Assembly: GCF_900129085.1 (NCBI RefSeq)
Contig: NZ_FQUF01000005.1
Location: forward strand, 1-64,000
DNA from: Atopostipes suicloacalis DSM 15692
GTDB lineage: Bacteria > Bacillota > Bacilli > Lactobacillales > Carnobacteriaceae_A
Direction: 5' to 3'
DNA: 64,000 bases
The notes under the pieces were generated by a model. That model was not told the DNA's origin. It saw nothing but the letters and a program-made list of their open reading frames with translations, and did not search any database. Below are positions 62,834 through 64,000 of this stretch, one piece after another (positions within the stretch are counted from its first letter, which is position 1; the number at the start of each line of letters is the position of its first letter). The position numbers and the translations under genes are program-made.

Positions 62834-64000
62834 ATGAGCAAAAAACGTGTCTATGAATTTGCTAAAGAATTAAATGTTGAGAGTAAAGAGGTTTTAAAAC
62901 AAGCCAAAGATTTAGGAATTGAATATGCAAGCCACATGTCTTCGATGACAGATGAAGATATGAAACGAGTAAAACAGAACTTGCAACAACCAACTCAAGC
63001 AAAACCTAAACAAAATGCAGCTCCTAAAAAAGAGGAAGCTAAAAATAAGCCTCAACAAAGTCAAAAGAAACAAAGTAATCAAAATAATCAAAACCAAAAT
63101 CAACAACAAAATAACAAAAATCAAAAACAAACCTCATCTAAACCGAAAAAGAATAATTCGTCAAACAATAAACAACAAACAAATAAACAACAAAACAATA
63201 AGAAACAAAACAACAAAAAACAAAGTAAAGTTGAGAACAAACCTAAAGTGGCTAAACGTACAACGAATGAGCAAGAACGAGCAGAAATGCGTAAACAAAG
63301 TACAAGTGGAAGACGTAACAAAGGTAGACGATTCCGCGGTACTCGTGGAGGTCCAGCAGGAAGTAAGAGACGTCAAGGCCGAAGCAGAAATCAAGAACAA
63401 CAACAAAGAGTAAGCCAAAAACCTTTACCGGAATCAGTAGAATATACAGAAGGTATGACAATTGCTGAAATTGCGCATAAACTACATCGCGAACCAGCTG
63501 AATTAGTGAAAAAACTATTTATGGATGGTGTTGTGGCTACGCAAAATGATTCATTAAGTAAAGACGTTATTGAAGTTTTATTATTAAACTACGATGTTGA
63601 ACCAATTGAAAAAATTGAAGTAGACGTTGCGGATTTAGATACGTACTTCGAACAAGACGTAGATGAAGAAAGCCTAGTGAAACGTGCACCTACAGTGACA
63701 ATTATGGGACACGTTGATCATGGTAAAACTACTTTATTGGATACTTTACGTGATGCAAGTGTTACACAAAGTGAAGCAGGTGGAATTACTCAACATATTG
63801 GAGCGTATCAATTAGATGTTGAAGGCGAACCAATTACATTTTTAGATACTCCTGGACATGCTGCATTTACAACAATGCGTGCTCGTGGAGCAGACGTTAC
63901 AGATATTGCTATTATTGTTGTAGCTGCAGATGATGGGGTAATGCCGCAAACGGTTGAAGCAATTAACCATGCGAAAGCAGCGGATGTTCCAATTATAGTT
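62834..64000 (+). CDS. infB: Translation initiation factor IF-2 (5' part; continues past the window)
   Basis: 389 residues are visible from ATG 62834 (GAAGGGTGA upstream). The IF2_N domain ([19 protein letters not shown], about 2-50) is followed by a Lys/Asn/Gln-rich disordered linker (about 55-160), a second IF2_N-like domain ([23 protein letters not shown] split around residue 210), and the G domain: G1 [10 protein letters not shown]2 region, G3 DTPGH, with NKID expected beyond the edge. The linker is dominated by Asn and Gln (AAT/CAA), a low-complexity extension common in AT-rich genomes. Truncated only by the window. Confidence 0.95.
   Translation, partial: MSKKRVYEFAKELNVESKEVLKQAKDLGIEYASHMSSMTDEDMKRVKQNLQQPTQAKPKQNAAPKKEEAKNKPQQSQKKQSNQNNQNQNQQQNNKNQKQTSSKPKKNNSSNNKQQTNKQQNNKKQNNKKQSKVENKPKVAKRTTNEQERAEMRKQSTSGRRNKGRRFRGTRGGPAGSKRRQGRSRNQEQQQRVSQKPLPESVEYTEGMTIAEIAHKLHREPAELVKKLFMDGVVATQNDSLSKDVIEVLLLNYDVEPIEKIEVDVADLDTYFEQDVDEESLVKRAPTVTIMGHVDHGKTTLLDTLRDASVTQSEAGGITQHIGAYQLDVEGEPITFLDTPGHAAFTTMRARGADVTDIAIIVVAADDGVMPQTVEAINHAKAADVPIIV

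Noticed and set aside
63015-63413. 132-codon frame inside the IF-2 linker
   Set aside because: It is a second frame of the AAT/CAA-rich linker, Lys/Asn/Ile low complexity, without a ribosome site.

Overview
The window is a low-GC, Gram-positive chromosomal segment, almost entirely housekeeping genes and almost all on the + strand. Gene order follows the Bacillus subtilis backbone (fur-xerD-deoB-punA; ribT-scpA-scpB-rluB; ypbB-recQ-ypbE-cmk-rpsA-der-hup; tig-clpX-engB; lexA/ynzC-tkt-yneF; rpsB-tsf-pyrH-frr-uppS-cdsA-rseP-proS-polC-rimP-nusA-rnpM-ylxQ-infB). Riboflavin, heme and Lon genes expected in that order are absent. Riboflavin uptake under an FMN riboswitch, a LmrCD/BmrCD-type heterodimeric ABC exporter and a formate/nitrite channel suggest an auxotrophic, fermentative member of Lactobacillales. 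Carnobacteriaceae or a near relative is my inference from order and content, not a proven placement.

Layout. 1-280: 3' end of an IS200/IS605-type element (TnpB C-terminus plus right-end hairpin) directly upstream of fur. 290-7870: fur, xerD, nucleoside salvage (deoB, punA), lysA, ribT, condensin partners scpA/scpB, rluB. 7890-8820: FMN riboswitch and ribU. 8940-16320: ypbB-recQ, a LysM protein with a Glu-Pro spacer, cmk, rpsA, der, hup. 16410-24190: the accessory-looking part. It holds a 40-bp hairpin repeat array, a small YrhK-like membrane protein, a palindrome cluster, a complete type I restriction-modification system (hsdM-hsdS-hsdR), a 52-bp tandem repeat and tRNA-Arg(TCT). 24435-46760: pgsA, marR, a DUF2187-like gene, a TPR gene, the FNT channel, tig, clpX, engB, a glutamyl-tRNA-reductase-like gene without its catalytic Cys, obgE, rnz, SDR, lapA-like, recJ, apt, lexA with SOS boxes, ynzC, tkt, yneF, an ABC exporter pair. 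46756-64000: plsC, then the long translation/envelope/replication block ending inside infB.

The most unusual items are: (i) the GluTR-like ORF fused by an ATGA overlap to engB, in the position of hemA, in a region with no other heme gene; (ii) the array of about eight 40-bp units downstream of hup, whose hairpin stems show compensatory base changes; (iii) a second, 52-bp repeat and a nested palindrome cluster bracketing the hsd genes; and (iv) a Fur-family regulator that has lost the histidine cluster of its metal site. I found no CRISPR array, prophage or complete transposon, and no clearly new multi-gene system. The repeat-flanked hsd region and the HemA-like protein are the best leads.
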